The notes beneath the pieces were generated by a model. That model was not told where the DNA came from. It searched no databases and saw only the letters and a program-made list of their open reading frames with translations. A program made the translations under genes and the position numbers. From positions 744,001-808,000 of the forward strand of contig CAWIKW010000001.1 in NCBI GenBank assembly GCA_963836785.1: DNA of 64,000 nucleotides. The letters are read 5' to 3'. The stretch is from DASQPR01 sp963836785 (GTDB lineage: Bacteria; Actinomycetota; Actinomycetes; Mycobacteriales; Micromonosporaceae). Within the stretch, counting starts at the first letter, position 1. Each line of letters opens with the position of its first letter. Below are positions 45,788 through 55,534 of this stretch, one piece after another.

Positions 45788-46840
45788 CTACGGGCGATGC
45801 GCGACCTCACCGTCACCAACGCGGACCTGCTCGGGCTGCGGTTCCAGCTGCCGCCGCTTTCGGACTGAGCGCGGGGACCGGCGCGAGACGTAGACGCCGA
45901 GCAGGCACAGCACGCCGCCGAGGTAGGCGAACCCGGCCGGTGCCTCGCCGAGCAGCCACCATCCGAGCAGGATCGCGATCGGCGGCACCACGTACGTCGA
46001 CACGCCGAGCCGGCCGGCACTCGTGCGGGCCAGGGCGTACGCCCAGGTCGTGAACGCCAGCGCGGTCGGGAACGCACCGAGGTAGACGATCCACCACACG
46101 TTGGCCGGGTGCGCGCGTCCGATTTCGCGGATCAGCTCGGGTGCATACGGCAGGCACACAATCGCGCCGACCGTACACGCGATCCACGTCACGCGTAGCG
46201 CCGACATCGCCTGTAACAGCGGTTTCTGGGTCACCACCGACACCGCGTAGACGATCGCCGCCACCAAGCAGCCCACCACGCCCCACACATCGGCGGCGCC
46301 GCCGTCGGACGTCGCGAGGCCGATGACGACGACACCGGCGAACGCGATGACCAGACCGACGACGAGCTGGCTCGGAAAGCCCTCCCGGAGCACCAGCCCG
46401 GCGAGCACCGCGATCAGGATCGGTCCGACGTTCACCAGCATCGCCGCTGTACCCGCATCCACCCGCCGCTCGGCCGCGTTCAGGGATACGTTGTAGACGC
46501 CGAACCACAGCACGCCGATGGCAATCAGCCGTACCCACATTTCGCGTCGCGACATCGGCGCGCGCGCCGTCGTCGCCGGATCGGCCACCGCGGTGGTCGC
46601 GCTGGTTTCAATATCACCACCACGGGTACGCGTCGGGCGGGGCGGCCGGATTCGGCGGGCCAGCACGACGAGGCCGAGCACAACGGAGCCAACGATGAGC
46701 CGCCCCAGGGCGAGCGCGCCGGGGCCGAAATCATGACCAACCTGACGGATCGCCACGAAGGCGGATGCCCAGAAGACGACGGTGACGAGCGCGGCACCGG
46801 CGGCGAGGAGGACGGCACGACGGTCGACCTGATCATTCAC
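45788..46840 (-). CDS. DMT superfamily transporter (EamA)
   Basis: A 350-residue membrane protein with ten predicted helices in two EamA repeats; the first helix holds FWASAFVAIRQ and the repeat boundaries carry GVYNVSLN and AAIVYAVSVV. EamA proteins export amino acids or other metabolites. A 40-residue Arg/Thr-rich cytosolic loop follows helix 2. The GTG start has TAGGGT 6 nt upstream and no ribosome site, suggesting a leaderless mRNA. Confidence 0.9.
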   Translation of the reverse strand: MNDQVDRRAVLLAAGAALVTVVFWASAFVAIRQVGHDFGPGALALGRLIVGSVVLGLVVLARRIRPPRPTRTRGGDIETSATTAVADPATTARAPMSRREMWVRLIAIGVLWFGVYNVSLNAAERRVDAGTAAMLVNVGPILIAVLAGLVLREGFPSQLVVGLVIAFAGVVVIGLATSDGGAADVWGVVGCLVAAIVYAVSVVTQKPLLQAMSALRVTWIACTVGAIVCLPYAPELIREIGRAHPANVWWIVYLGAFPTALAFTTWAYALARTSAGRLGVSTYVVPPIAILLGWWLLGEAPAGFAYLGGVLCLLGVYVSRRSPRSVRKRRQLEPQPEQVRVGDGEVAHRP

Positions 46841-46846
46841 GTACCG

Positions 46847-46852
46847 ACCCTA
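46847..46852 (-). promoter_or_regulatory. -10 box of a leaderless transcript (EamA gene)
   Basis: TAGGGT on the minus strand ends 6 nt before the GTG start at 46840. Confidence 0.5.
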
Positions 46853-46964
46853 CGGATGGATCGACCCAGGTGCCACCGCATTAGTGGCGCCCTCTGCGCC
46901 CATCTCAGGAACCACTCGTTAAGGTCTATCGGGGTTTGGACAAATCTCATCGGAGCACCACTAA

Positions 46965-48992
46965 ATGACCTTGAGAAATTCCTCGGAGCACTCGCCGACC
47001 GCGTTCGGCTACAGCCCGGCGCTGGACGGTCTTCGTGCGTTCGCGGTGTTGTCGGTCGTGCTGTTCCACGCCGGCGTCGGCGGCATCAACGGCGGCTTCC
47101 TCGGCGTCGACGCGTTCTTCGTGCTCTCCGGATTCCTCATCACCTCGCTGCTGCTCGCCGAGCATGTGCGCCACGGCAGCATCAAACTGAGCCGGTTCTG
47201 GGCCCGCCGGGCACGCCGCTTGATGCCGGCGTTGCTCGCCATGCTGCTGGCCACCGCGGTCGCCGGCCACTTCCTGCTCGACAGCGATGACCTCAAGCTG
47301 CTGCGTGGCGACGGCCTGGCCGCGATCGCGTACGTGGCGAACTGGCGGATGATCTGGCGCGGCACCGGGTATGTCGCCGCGACCGCAACACCGTCGCCGC
47401 TGCAGCACACGTGGTCGCTGGGCATCGAGGAACAGTTCTACGTCCTGTGGCCGCTGATCATCGCGGGGTTGCTGGCGTGGCTGGCGGCCCGCCGTACCCG
47501 CTGGGTGTTGCTGGCCGTGTGCGGCGTCGGCGCGGTCGCCTCGGCCTTGCTGGCCGTCGCGCTCTACTCCCCCGACTCGATCAGCCGCGACTACTACGGC
47601 ACCGACACGCGGGCCCAGGCCCTGCTGATCGGAGCGGCATTGGCCGCGATTCTCGCGCCGACGAGCAATCGACCGGCGCCCCGCCATCGCGGCGCATCGA
47701 GGCACGTGGTGCTGGGTGCGCTCGCGATCGTCGGCGCCGCGACGACGCTGTGGATGTGGCACTACGCCGGCGACAACGACGCCTGGCTCTACCACGGTGG
47801 ACTGGCGGCGATCGCGATCGCCACCGCGTTGATCATCGCGCACGCCGTGGTAAGCCCGGACTCGCCGACCGCGTGGCTGCTGGGGCTCGCACCACTCGTC
47901 TGGCTGGGTCGCATCTCGTACGGCGTCTATCTGTGGCACTGGCCGATCTTCGAGTTCGTCACGAGCGACCGGACCGGCCTCGACCGGTGGCCGCTGCTGG
48001 CCGTACGGCTGACCGCCACGCTCGTGATCTCGATCATCAGCTTCTTCGTCATCGAGCAGCCGATCCGCCGGGGCGCGCTGACTCGCCTCGTGCAGCGGCG
48101 ACTGCCGCGGCGGGCACCGGTCGGCGTGACCGTTCTGGCCATGGGAGCAACCGCGTTCGCCGTCGTCCTGACCACGATCCCGGCACCGACGCCAGCGCTG
48201 TCGGCCGCCCCGGTCATCGTCACGTCGACGAAGCCGCAGCCGTCGGCGTCCAAGGCCGGCGTGTACGTCCCGATGGACCGCACCGACCGGACAAAGGGCA
48301 CCTCGGGCAGCGAGCCGCGGGTCACGTTCTTCGGCGACTCGGTGTCCTGGGTGATCGGAACGTATCTGCCGAAGCATCCCGGCCTGTGGACGAGCGTACG
48401 AGCGATCGAAGGCTGCGGGATCGCGACGCTGCCCGACATCCTCGAACTCGGCACACCCCACACCAACTACCCCGGCTGTACGAATTGGCCGAGTCGGTGG
48501 CAGAAGGGCGTCAACAAGGACGATCCCGATGTATCGGTGATCGAGCTCAACCGTTGGGAGCTCATGGATCGCAAGCTCAACGGCACGTACCAACACGTTG
48601 GCGAGCCGGCGTACAACGCGTATCTCCTCGGGCAGCTCGACAAGGCAGTCACAATCGCCGGCTCGAAGGGCGCCGCCGTCGTGCTGCTGACCGCGGCGTA
48701 CACACACCGGGCCGAGAAACCCGACGGCAGCCTCTATCCGGAAGACACCCCGGCCCGCGTCGACGCGTGGAACCAGCTACTGGTCCAGGAGCAGGCGAAG
48801 CACCCGCACACGGTGACGATCCTGAACCTGAACAAACTCGTCTGCCCCAACGGCAAGTTCACCTGGACCATCGGCAACCTCCGCATTCGTAGCGATGGAC
48901 TGCACTACACGCCGGCCGGCGTCCAGCAGATCATCGCGCCGTGGTTGCTGCCGAAGCTCGCCGACATCGCCGACGGCACGTACAAGCCGTAG
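46965..48992 (+). CDS. Membrane O-acyltransferase with SGNH domain (OafA-like)
   Basis: A 675-residue two-part protein. Residues about 15-390 form the ten-helix acyltransferase-3 domain with VVLFHAGVGGINGGF and VDAFFVLSGFLIT, the signature containing the essential His. After a linker, an extracytoplasmic SGNH hydrolase-like domain begins with FFGDSVSWVIG (block I Ser) and ends with DGLHYTPAG (block V Asp-His). Such fused proteins O-acetylate cell-wall or surface glycans. The target glycan is unknown. The ATG follows GGAG at 46952. Confidence 0.92.
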   Translation: MTLRNSSEHSPTAFGYSPALDGLRAFAVLSVVLFHAGVGGINGGFLGVDAFFVLSGFLITSLLLAEHVRHGSIKLSRFWARRARRLMPALLAMLLATAVAGHFLLDSDDLKLLRGDGLAAIAYVANWRMIWRGTGYVAATATPSPLQHTWSLGIEEQFYVLWPLIIAGLLAWLAARRTRWVLLAVCGVGAVASALLAVALYSPDSISRDYYGTDTRAQALLIGAALAAILAPTSNRPAPRHRGASRHVVLGALAIVGAATTLWMWHYAGDNDAWLYHGGLAAIAIATALIIAHAVVSPDSPTAWLLGLAPLVWLGRISYGVYLWHWPIFEFVTSDRTGLDRWPLLAVRLTATLVISIISFFVIEQPIRRGALTRLVQRRLPRRAPVGVTVLAMGATAFAVVLTTIPAPTPALSAAPVIVTSTKPQPSASKAGVYVPMDRTDRTKGTSGSEPRVTFFGDSVSWVIGTYLPKHPGLWTSVRAIEGCGIATLPDILELGTPHTNYPGCTNWPSRWQKGVNKDDPDVSVIELNRWELMDRKLNGTYQHVGEPAYNAYLLGQLDKAVTIAGSKGAAVVLLTAAYTHRAEKPDGSLYPEDTPARVDAWNQLLVQEQAKHPHTVTILNLNKLVCPNGKFTWTIGNLRIRSDGLHYTPAGVQQIIAPWLLPKLADIADGTYKP

Positions 48993-49023
48993 CCCGCCAT
49001 ACCGGCTGACCGCCCGGGCTGCG

Positions 49024-50877
49024 CTACGGCTTACAGGCCTTGTCGACCGCGCCGGCATCGGCGACGAACTTGTTGATTTCCGCTTGAGTGAACGCTTGAC
49101 CCTTGCTGAGCGACGCCGCGTAGGTCGTGAGGTCGGCGGCGAATTGCTTCATCGCCACGGCCGCGGCCGGACGCGCCGTCTTGGCCTGCGCCGCGGTCAT
49201 CAGGCTCGCCATGGTGCGAAAGTCGGCGACGAGCTTCGTCACGTTGCCGGCCTTGGCGTCGGCCTCCATGGTCGCGGCGGCGGCGGATCCCTCGGCCATT
49301 GTGCATCCGGGATCCAAGACCGTTGCCGTTGCCGTCGATGTGGTCTGGGGTTTGGGGGTGCCGTGTACGCCGGAGTGCGTCTCCGCGACGATGACCCCAC
49401 CCTCGACAGCGAGCCAGATCACTCCGAAAACCAGGCCGGTGGTCGCCATCGCACGGCCGCGACCGGCGGTCTTCGCCCGAGCCCGACCGATGAAGCCGAG
49501 AACGATGGCGAGCACCGAGCCGCCGACGATACCGAAGACGAGTGCGGCCACGGCGGCGCCGTTGGGGCGAGGCTTGCCATCGGCGTAACCGGGGGCACGC
49601 ACCGACGACGCCGGCGGCGCGGATGGCGGCGCGGCATCGTCGAAGAACGTAGACGGCTGGTACGGCCGGCTCAGACGCTCCTGCCCGCCGGTCGTTGTCG
49701 TGCGGTGCTCCGGGTACGGCGGCGCGGACCGCTGATCCATCGGCGGCGCGGACCGCTGCATCGGCGGCGCGGACCGTTGGACCATCGATGGGACCGGCCG
49801 TTGCTGAAGCGGTGGCGCCGAGTGATGCTGCAGCGGCGGGACCGATCGCTGCGCGTATGGCGGCGCCGAGCCCGGGCTCACCGACCCCGGGCTCATCGAC
49901 GGCACAGAGCGCTGAGCGCTTTGTCCGGGCGTCCGGCGCGGAAGTGGTGGTGTGGACGTGGGCCGTCCTGGCACGTCCGTACGGTGGGGAGCGGAGCCGT
50001 ATCGAGGCGGTGCGGTGGGCCGCCCCGCCATGGGCGGCGCGGACCGCTGGGCGTAGGGCGGTGCCGATGCGTGGCGTGGTCCGGCGGGCGGCGCCGACTG
50101 CTGCGCATACGGTGGCGTCGAGTGCTGCGCGTAGGGCGGTGCCGATGCGTGCTGTGGCCCGGCCGGCGGTGCCGACTGCTGCCGGCCGGGCGGCCCGGAC
50201 GCCGGCGACGACGACCGCTGGGCGTACGGCGGTGCCGATGCGTGCCGTGGTCCGCCGGGCGGGGCCGATCGAGGGGCCGGAGTACCCCAACGCGTCCCCG
50301 GCGGCGTTGTGCCCTGGCCCGCACGGCCCGGGTCGGTGTGGTGCGGATGGGCGGTATAGGGGCGGGCACCGGCGGTCGTCGACATCGATCCGCTGCCGGC
50401 ATCCCAGCCCCGGTCGGTCTCGTTTGTCGAGCGAGCCGACCTCGAACGGGCGATCACCGGTCGGATCTCGCCGGATATCTGGCTGTCCGGGACGCGTCCG
50501 AGCGGCGCGGCCGGGAACGCGGACCATGTGTTGGTTTCACCGGGTAACGATTGACGCGGTGAAGATTGCCCGGATGCTGATTGACCTTGACCGGGTGCCG
50601 GCCAGCGCGGCTCCGCCCATTGCTGCGGGGGCCACAGCCGTTCGGCGAACGAACGAGCGGCTGCCGGTGATCCGGTGCGCGACTCGTCGACACTGTGGCG
50701 CCCGGTTGACTCGGAGTCCGCTAAACCCACATTGTCGCGAGTGGCCTGTCGCCGAGCGGAGTCATACCAATACGCTTCGTTACCATCTCCAGCCCACGAC
50801 ATCTCGCGTGCACCCTGCTGGTACGGGGAATCCTCCGTACGGATGCGGTCGCCATGGTCGTGCCACGGATACGACAC
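49024..50877 (-). CDS. Pro-rich protein with DUF4190-like membrane domain
   Basis: A 617-residue protein. The first 420 residues are low-complexity and rich in Pro, Ser, Ala, Gln and Tyr, with repeats of (S)APPYAQRS and APPMQRS. Two membrane helices follow (about 435-500: AAVALVFGIVGGSVLAIVLG, then a second helix), as in DUF4190 proteins, and a helical extracytoplasmic domain of about 110 residues with two Cys closes the protein. The GTG start follows GAGAGGGA. Function is unknown; a similar but shorter protein is encoded just upstream. Confidence 0.78.
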   Translation of the reverse strand: MSYPWHDHGDRIRTEDSPYQQGAREMSWAGDGNEAYWYDSARRQATRDNVGLADSESTGRHSVDESRTGSPAAARSFAERLWPPQQWAEPRWPAPGQGQSASGQSSPRQSLPGETNTWSAFPAAPLGRVPDSQISGEIRPVIARSRSARSTNETDRGWDAGSGSMSTTAGARPYTAHPHHTDPGRAGQGTTPPGTRWGTPAPRSAPPGGPRHASAPPYAQRSSSPASGPPGRQQSAPPAGPQHASAPPYAQHSTPPYAQQSAPPAGPRHASAPPYAQRSAPPMAGRPTAPPRYGSAPHRTDVPGRPTSTPPLPRRTPGQSAQRSVPSMSPGSVSPGSAPPYAQRSVPPLQHHSAPPLQQRPVPSMVQRSAPPMQRSAPPMDQRSAPPYPEHRTTTTGGQERLSRPYQPSTFFDDAAPPSAPPASSVRAPGYADGKPRPNGAAVAALVFGIVGGSVLAIVLGFIGRARAKTAGRGRAMATTGLVFGVIWLAVEGGVIVAETHSGVHGTPKPQTTSTATATVLDPGCTMAEGSAAAATMEADAKAGNVTKLVADFRTMASLMTAAQAKTARPAAAVAMKQFAADLTTYAASLSKGQAFTQAEINKFVADAGAVDKACKP

Positions 50878-51006
50878 GTGTCCCTCTCGGCCGGGAAGAC
50901 TTGATCGGTCACTCTAGCGTTCCGGACGGCCGACCGCATCCTATCCGTACGGCCGATTTCAAGCCGGACATGAGCGCGTTCGTCACCGGGCGTCCGTTGT
51001 GGACGG

Positions 51007-51636
51007 TCAGAAGCCTCCGCATGCCGTGTGCAAGACGTCGTTGTCCGACTTCTGCTTGGCGAGTGTGGCCGCGTCCGGCTGCGCCTGCTGATCGAGATAC
51101 TGCTGCAGAAGTTCCACGTCAGAGAGCTCGGTCAGTGCGGCCGTGCGGACTTCGGCATGCCGCGCCACCATGGCGACACGCATGAGCGCGGCCGAATAGG
51201 CCTGCAGATCGGAGAGGTACTGCGCGGGCACATTTTGGTCGGCGGCCAGCTTCGATGCCGGATAGTCCTGGTCGAATCGCGCCAACACCTGACATCCCGC
51301 GTTATTCGCCTTGATGACGTGGGGCACGACGAATACAGCGGCAACACCACCGCCGGCCCACAGACCCGACAGGACGAGTCCGACGATCGACATGGCCATG
51401 CCGACCTTCACCTTCGCCGCACGGATGATGCCCAGCACGCTGAACACGATGCCGAACGGCGGCAGCGGCAGGATCCCGAGCACGAGGCCGGCGACCGCGA
51501 TGCTGTTCTTCTGCTTCGCCTCCGCCCCGGTCGGATAGGGCGGTGCGGACGCTGGCGGGCTCACCGTCAGCACCTGTGTCGAGGCCTGTCCCACGCCGCC
51601 GACCTCGCCGGGCCGGTCGTCAAAGGAGCTTGTCAA
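51007..51636 (-). CDS. DUF4190-like membrane protein
   Basis: A 209-residue protein with a short Pro/Ser-rich N-terminus (SPPASAPPYPTG), two membrane helices (about 43-65 and 76-105: IAVAGLVLGILPLPPFGIVF and MSIVGLVLSGLWAGG) and a helical outer domain with two Cys, a plan shared with the 617-residue protein next to it. The two are probably paralogues with very different disordered N-termini. It starts at a TTG after AGGGAG. Function unknown. Confidence 0.8.
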   Translation of the reverse strand: MTSSFDDRPGEVGGVGQASTQVLTVSPPASAPPYPTGAEAKQKNSIAVAGLVLGILPLPPFGIVFSVLGIIRAAKVKVGMAMSIVGLVLSGLWAGGGVAAVFVVPHVIKANNAGCQVLARFDQDYPASKLAADQNVPAQYLSDLQAYSAALMRVAMVARHAEVRTAALTELSDVELLQQYLDQQAQPDAATLAKQKSDNDVLHTACGGF

Positions 51637-51927
51637 CGTCGTCTCCCTGGATCGTGCGACGCGCCGTCACCACCGAACGGTGAATAGGCGCGAGGCGACA
51701 GTCACCCCGACGTGCAGCGATCGCCGCGAAGCGACACGGTCACCACAACGCAGCAACGGGATCCGATGGTAGGCGAGGGCAGAGACCAAGTCGACACGCA
51801 CACAGCCGGCATCCGCGACCGAACGTGCCAAGCCTCGGGACGTTTCGCCACCTAGGCCCCATACACGGACCAAAGGCAAAGGGACCGTTGACGGCCCCGC
51901 AGTGCGTGCCGGCGCGGAAATCACCTG

Positions 51928-53142
51928 TTAGAGGTGGCTCGTGTCGTTGACCGTACGCACCGAGACCCCTCCGTCCGACCACGAGTCGACGATCGACAAC
52001 CCGGCCGGGTCCAGATGCAGGCGATACAGGAACGCATCGCCCGCGGCGAGCGCGTCGCGCAACAAAACCTTGATCGGGGTCACATGGGAGACCACCACGA
52101 TCGTTTGAGACGGGTACGCCGCCCGCAGACCGGCGGCAACCCGGCGCACCCGGGTCGCCACCGCTCGAAACGACTCGCCGTTCGGTGGTGCGACCGCCGG
52201 TGAGTCGAGCCATCGCTTCATCTGATCGGGCCAGCCCTCGGCCACCTCGGCGAAGGTGCGTCCCTCCCAGGCGCCGAAGTCGCATTCGATCAGGTCGGGC
52301 TCGATCCGGATCGGTCGGTCGCCGCCGAATCGGGCGTTGATGGCGTCGGCTGTGGCCGTGCACCGTACCAGTGGTGACGTGATGATCGCGGCCAGCGCCG
52401 GCCGGTCGGACCCGGTGCCGGGCGGCGCCGAGCCATCCGCTGACCCGCCGCGAACGAGCCGGTCGACGCGGTCGGCGACGGCGGCCGCCTCGGCCAGCCC
52501 CGCATCCGACAGCGGCACGTCGCCGCGTCCCGAGTAACGGCCCTCGGCCGTGTACGCCGTGCGTCCGTGCCGCACAAGGATCATCCGGGTGGGCGTGCCT
52601 TCGGGCAGCGTCCACGATCGGGTCGCTCGCTCGGCCGGCGCGCCACGGTCACTCACGACGCCGGCCGCTTCGTCCATGGCCCGGTTCGCGAGCGCGTCCG
52701 CGTGCTTGTTCCGTTCCCGGGGCACCCACTCGAACCGTACGGCTTCAAACCCGGACACCAGCGCGGCCGCCTTCGCCGCCAGTGGCCGGAGCCCGGCGTG
52801 CCGGATCTGCCACCGACCGGACATCTGCTCGACCACGAGCTTCGAATCCATTCGTACGGTCACATCGCGGGCGCCCAACTCGACCGCGGCGGCGAGGCCC
52901 TCGATGAGACCCGTGTATTCGGCCACGTTGTTGGTAGTGACGCCGAGCGATCCGCTGCGCTCGGCGAGCACCGACTCGGTGGCCGCGTCCCGGACGACCG
53001 CGCCGAAGCCGGCCGGCCCAGGGTTGCCGCGGGCACCGCCGTCCGCCTCGACAATGACGCTGGACGTGCCCGCCTCACCCCCGCCACTCACCGTGGCGGC
53101 GGGCCGATCCGGCGGTCCGACCGCGCCAGCCGATGACGTCAC
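51928..53142 (-). CDS. Bifunctional RNase HI / acid phosphatase (Rv2228c-like)
   Basis: A 404-residue fusion. The N-terminal RNase H domain has D34 in VEADGGARGNPG, the Glu in NNVAEYTGLIEG and Asp in VRMDSKLVVEQM, and would cleave RNA in RNA-DNA hybrids. The C-terminal histidine-phosphatase domain has LVRHGRTAYTAEGRYSG, ECDFGAWEGR and VVSHVTPIK, resembling the alpha-ribazole phosphatase CobC. The mycobacterial homologue combines both activities. The GTG at 53142 is chosen because it overlaps the upstream stop as GTGA and follows GAGGAG; the frame is open further upstream. It is the last gene of a three-gene operon. Confidence 0.93.
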   Translation of the reverse strand: MTSSAGAVGPPDRPAATVSGGGEAGTSSVIVEADGGARGNPGPAGFGAVVRDAATESVLAERSGSLGVTTNNVAEYTGLIEGLAAAVELGARDVTVRMDSKLVVEQMSGRWQIRHAGLRPLAAKAAALVSGFEAVRFEWVPRERNKHADALANRAMDEAAGVVSDRGAPAERATRSWTLPEGTPTRMILVRHGRTAYTAEGRYSGRGDVPLSDAGLAEAAAVADRVDRLVRGGSADGSAPPGTGSDRPALAAIITSPLVRCTATADAINARFGGDRPIRIEPDLIECDFGAWEGRTFAEVAEGWPDQMKRWLDSPAVAPPNGESFRAVATRVRRVAAGLRAAYPSQTIVVVSHVTPIKVLLRDALAAGDAFLYRLHLDPAGLSIVDSWSDGGVSVRTVNDTSHL

Positions 53143-53879
53143 AGACCGGACTCCTCTGTTCGCACCATGATCCGGCGGCACTCGTCGCAGCGGACGACTT
53201 CGTCGGGTGCGGCCGCCTTGACCCGCGCCCGCTCACCACCGGACAGTTCGATGCGGCACCCCCCGCACCGGCCGGAGCGCAGCAATGCCGCGCCGAGACC
53301 GCCGGACGACGCCCGGATCTTGTCGTAGAGCGCGACGAGATCGGCCGGCAGATCGTCGGCGAGCGGCCGACGGGAGCTGGTCTTCCATTCCTCGTCTTTG
53401 GCGATCTCGGCGAGCGCGTCATCGCGCTCGGCCTCCAGGGTGCTGCGCCGCTGCCGCGCGTCCTCGAGCTTGGCCAGGGTCGCGTCGACCGCGGCCTGAG
53501 CCTCCTCGCGCTGCTCCATGAACTCGAGCTCGCTGTCTTCGAGCTCCGACTGCCGCCGAGCGAGCGACGCGATCTCATGTTGCAACGCTTCCAGCTCGCG
53601 GGCCGGGCCGGAGCCTCCCGTCAGCCGGGCCTGATCTTTGCTCGCCCGCGCTCGCACCTGCTCGGTGTCGCGCTCCAAGCGCGCGATATCGCGATCGATG
53701 TCGTCGACCGCCACCTGCGCCCGCACGCGCTCGTCGTCGAGCCCGGCGATCTCGCGGGCGACGGAGTTCAGGGCGGAGTTCTGCGGCAGCGTCGAGCGGC
53801 GATGCGCAAGTTGCTGGAGCGCGGTGTCGATGGCCTGCAGGTCGAGCAGGCGGCGTTGATCTGCGGGTGCGGCCTTCAC
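53139..53879 (-). CDS. Coiled-coil zinc-ribbon protein (Rv2229c/CT398-like)
   Basis: A 246-residue protein with a long antiparallel coiled coil (about 10-180, heptads rich in Leu, Glu and Arg) and a C-terminal zinc ribbon with RCGGC and VRCDEC, four Cys binding one zinc. Relatives are proposed to bind nucleic acid or to act as adaptors; the role is not established. The GTG at 53879 overlaps the Nif3 gene stop as GTGA and follows AGGAG; a longer upstream frame is not used. It is in the middle of a conserved Nif3 / zinc-ribbon / RNase H operon. Confidence 0.92.
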   Translation of the reverse strand: MKAAPADQRRLLDLQAIDTALQQLAHRRSTLPQNSALNSVAREIAGLDDERVRAQVAVDDIDRDIARLERDTEQVRARASKDQARLTGGSGPARELEALQHEIASLARRQSELEDSELEFMEQREEAQAAVDATLAKLEDARQRRSTLEAERDDALAEIAKDEEWKTSSRRPLADDLPADLVALYDKIRASSGGLGAALLRSGRCGGCRIELSGGERARVKAAAPDEVVRCDECRRIMVRTEESGL

Positions 53880-54793
53880 AGGCGCTGCTCCTTGGCGGTG
53901 AGGGCGGATGGAACATGACTGGTCCACGGATCGGTGGCCAGGTCGGACACGGTGACGGCGAGGCCGGTGCGATCGCGTACGGCGCCGGCGACGTCGTCGA
54001 GCCACGGTCTCTCGGTGGCCCAATGCGGGGCGTCGATCAACGCTGGGCCGCCACCGGCTAGGTGTTCGCTTGCCGGGTGGTGGCGCAGGTCAGCGGTGAC
54101 GTACGCGTCGACACCGCAGCGCACCGCGTCGTCAAGGTAAGTATCCCCGGCGCCGCCGCAGACGGCCACCGTGACAACGGGCCGGTCCGGGTCGCCGGCG
54201 GCGCGGATGCCGACGGCCGTCGCGGGCAGCGACGTGGCCACCGTCTCGGTGAACTCCGCGAACGTCATCGGCGCGGCCAACCGACCGATCCGGCCGGCGC
54301 CGCGGCCGACTCCGCCGGCGCGGGCTCCCGCCGCCGGGACTTCTCCGGCCGATGTCCCGGCCGAGACGTCGGACGCCGCTGGCCGCAACGGTCGCAGATC
54401 ACCGAGTCCGAGCCGCCGGGCGAGCGAGTCGGACACACCGGGGTTGGCGTGGTCGGCATTGGTGTGCACGACGAACAATGCGATGTCGTTCTTGATCAGA
54501 TCGCGCACGATCCGGCCCTTGTACGTCGTCGCCGCGACGCTCGAAACTCCACGAAGCAGCAGCGGATGGTGCGCCACGATCATGCCCGAACCGTTCGCGA
54601 TCGCTTCGGCGACCGTCTCGGCAACGCAATCGATCACGAAATGAACGCGGCGGACCGACGCACCCGGGTCGCCGACGACGAGACCGACGCGATCCCAGTC
54701 CGCCGCCCACGCCGGCGGGTAGCACCCGTCGAGAAACGACACGACGTCGCCGACGACGGCTGCGCCGATCGTGTCGACGCGGTCCGGCGCCAT
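53876..54793 (-). CDS. Nif3-like dinuclear metal-centre protein
   Basis: A 305-residue Nif3/YbgI-family protein, which forms hexamers with a two-metal site. Metal ligands are visible in VAHHPLLL (H75, H76) and VVHTNADHA (H110, D113), with further ligands expected in DAYVTADLRHH. A 35-residue Ala/Gly-rich insertion sits near residue 140-170. Some relatives are annotated as GTP cyclohydrolase type 2, but the family role is unresolved. The ATG follows GAGGGATAG. It is the first gene of the three-gene operon. Confidence 0.92.
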   Translation of the reverse strand: MAPDRVDTIGAAVVGDVVSFLDGCYPPAWAADWDRVGLVVGDPGASVRRVHFVIDCVAETVAEAIANGSGMIVAHHPLLLRGVSSVAATTYKGRIVRDLIKNDIALFVVHTNADHANPGVSDSLARRLGLGDLRPLRPAASDVSAGTSAGEVPAAGARAGGVGRGAGRIGRLAAPMTFAEFTETVATSLPATAVGIRAAGDPDRPVVTVAVCGGAGDTYLDDAVRCGVDAYVTADLRHHPASEHLAGGGPALIDAPHWATERPWLDDVAGAVRDRTGLAVTVSDLATDPWTSHVPSALTAKEQRL

Positions 54794-54988
54794 GGCGCTA
54801 TCCCTCGACGCCCTGGTCGGGATTGCTCACGTCGCGACGTTACCAGTCGGGTGAGCCGGAGTTGATCGACGTACCGCGGCTGGCCGGGCGGCGTACCCAC
54901 GCATTTCGTCGGGTTGGGCCGGTGCCAACCGCGCCTCCCGGCTGCCGCGAGCGGCAGCCGCTACGCATCGCGGAGATCGACCGGCGGA

Positions 54989-55534
54989 TCACGCCGCCGG
55001 CGGCGGACCCAGCGCGTCCAGGGCCACATGCCATGGAAACTCGTGTGCGATGGCCTCACCGACGCCCGGCGGGTGGAACTTGATCACCCCGTCGTCATAG
55101 AGCACCCGAACACCCCAGCGGCGAAGCTTCGCGATGCTCTCCGCGAAGGCGGGATGGTTGGCCATCGCCGCGTTCGTGTATGGCACGGCGACGATCGGCA
55201 GGCCCTTGCCGAGCCCCTCGATCAGCAGGCCTAGCGGAAGCGTGTCGGCGATACCCAACGCCCACTTGTTGATCGTGTTGACGGTCGCCGGCGCGACGAT
55301 CATCGCGTCCGCATCCGGCAGCACATCGACGTCGCCGGGATTCTTGTATGCGCTACGTACCGGATGTCCGGTGAGCGCGGCCAGCGCCGGCGTGTCGACG
55401 AATTTTCGCCCGTCCGGGGTCACGACGGCGCAGACGTCCCAGCCGGCCGCTTGGGCCAGCCCGACGAGCCGGTCGAGGTGTCGTGTCGGTGGTGAGCCGC
55501 ATGCGAGGACGTAGAGGACGGGCCGACTGGTCAC
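54989..55534 (-). CDS. Flavoprotein (HFCD/PPC decarboxylase-like)
   Basis: A 181-residue protein of the flavin-binding HFCD family (relatives: Dfp/CoaC, EpiD). The start has VLYVLACGSPPTRHLDRLVG, the FMN-phosphate loop region, and later MIVAPATVNTINKWALGIAD, which matches the PAxxNT signature. It should bind FMN and may oxidatively decarboxylate a peptide or pantothenate-like substrate, or only sense it. The start overlaps the XRE regulator's stop as GTGA. Coupling to that regulator suggests a shared role. Confidence 0.85.
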   Translation of the reverse strand: MTSRPVLYVLACGSPPTRHLDRLVGLAQAAGWDVCAVVTPDGRKFVDTPALAALTGHPVRSAYKNPGDVDVLPDADAMIVAPATVNTINKWALGIADTLPLGLLIEGLGKGLPIVAVPYTNAAMANHPAFAESIAKLRRWGVRVLYDDGVIKFHPPGVGEAIAHEFPWHVALDALGPPPAA

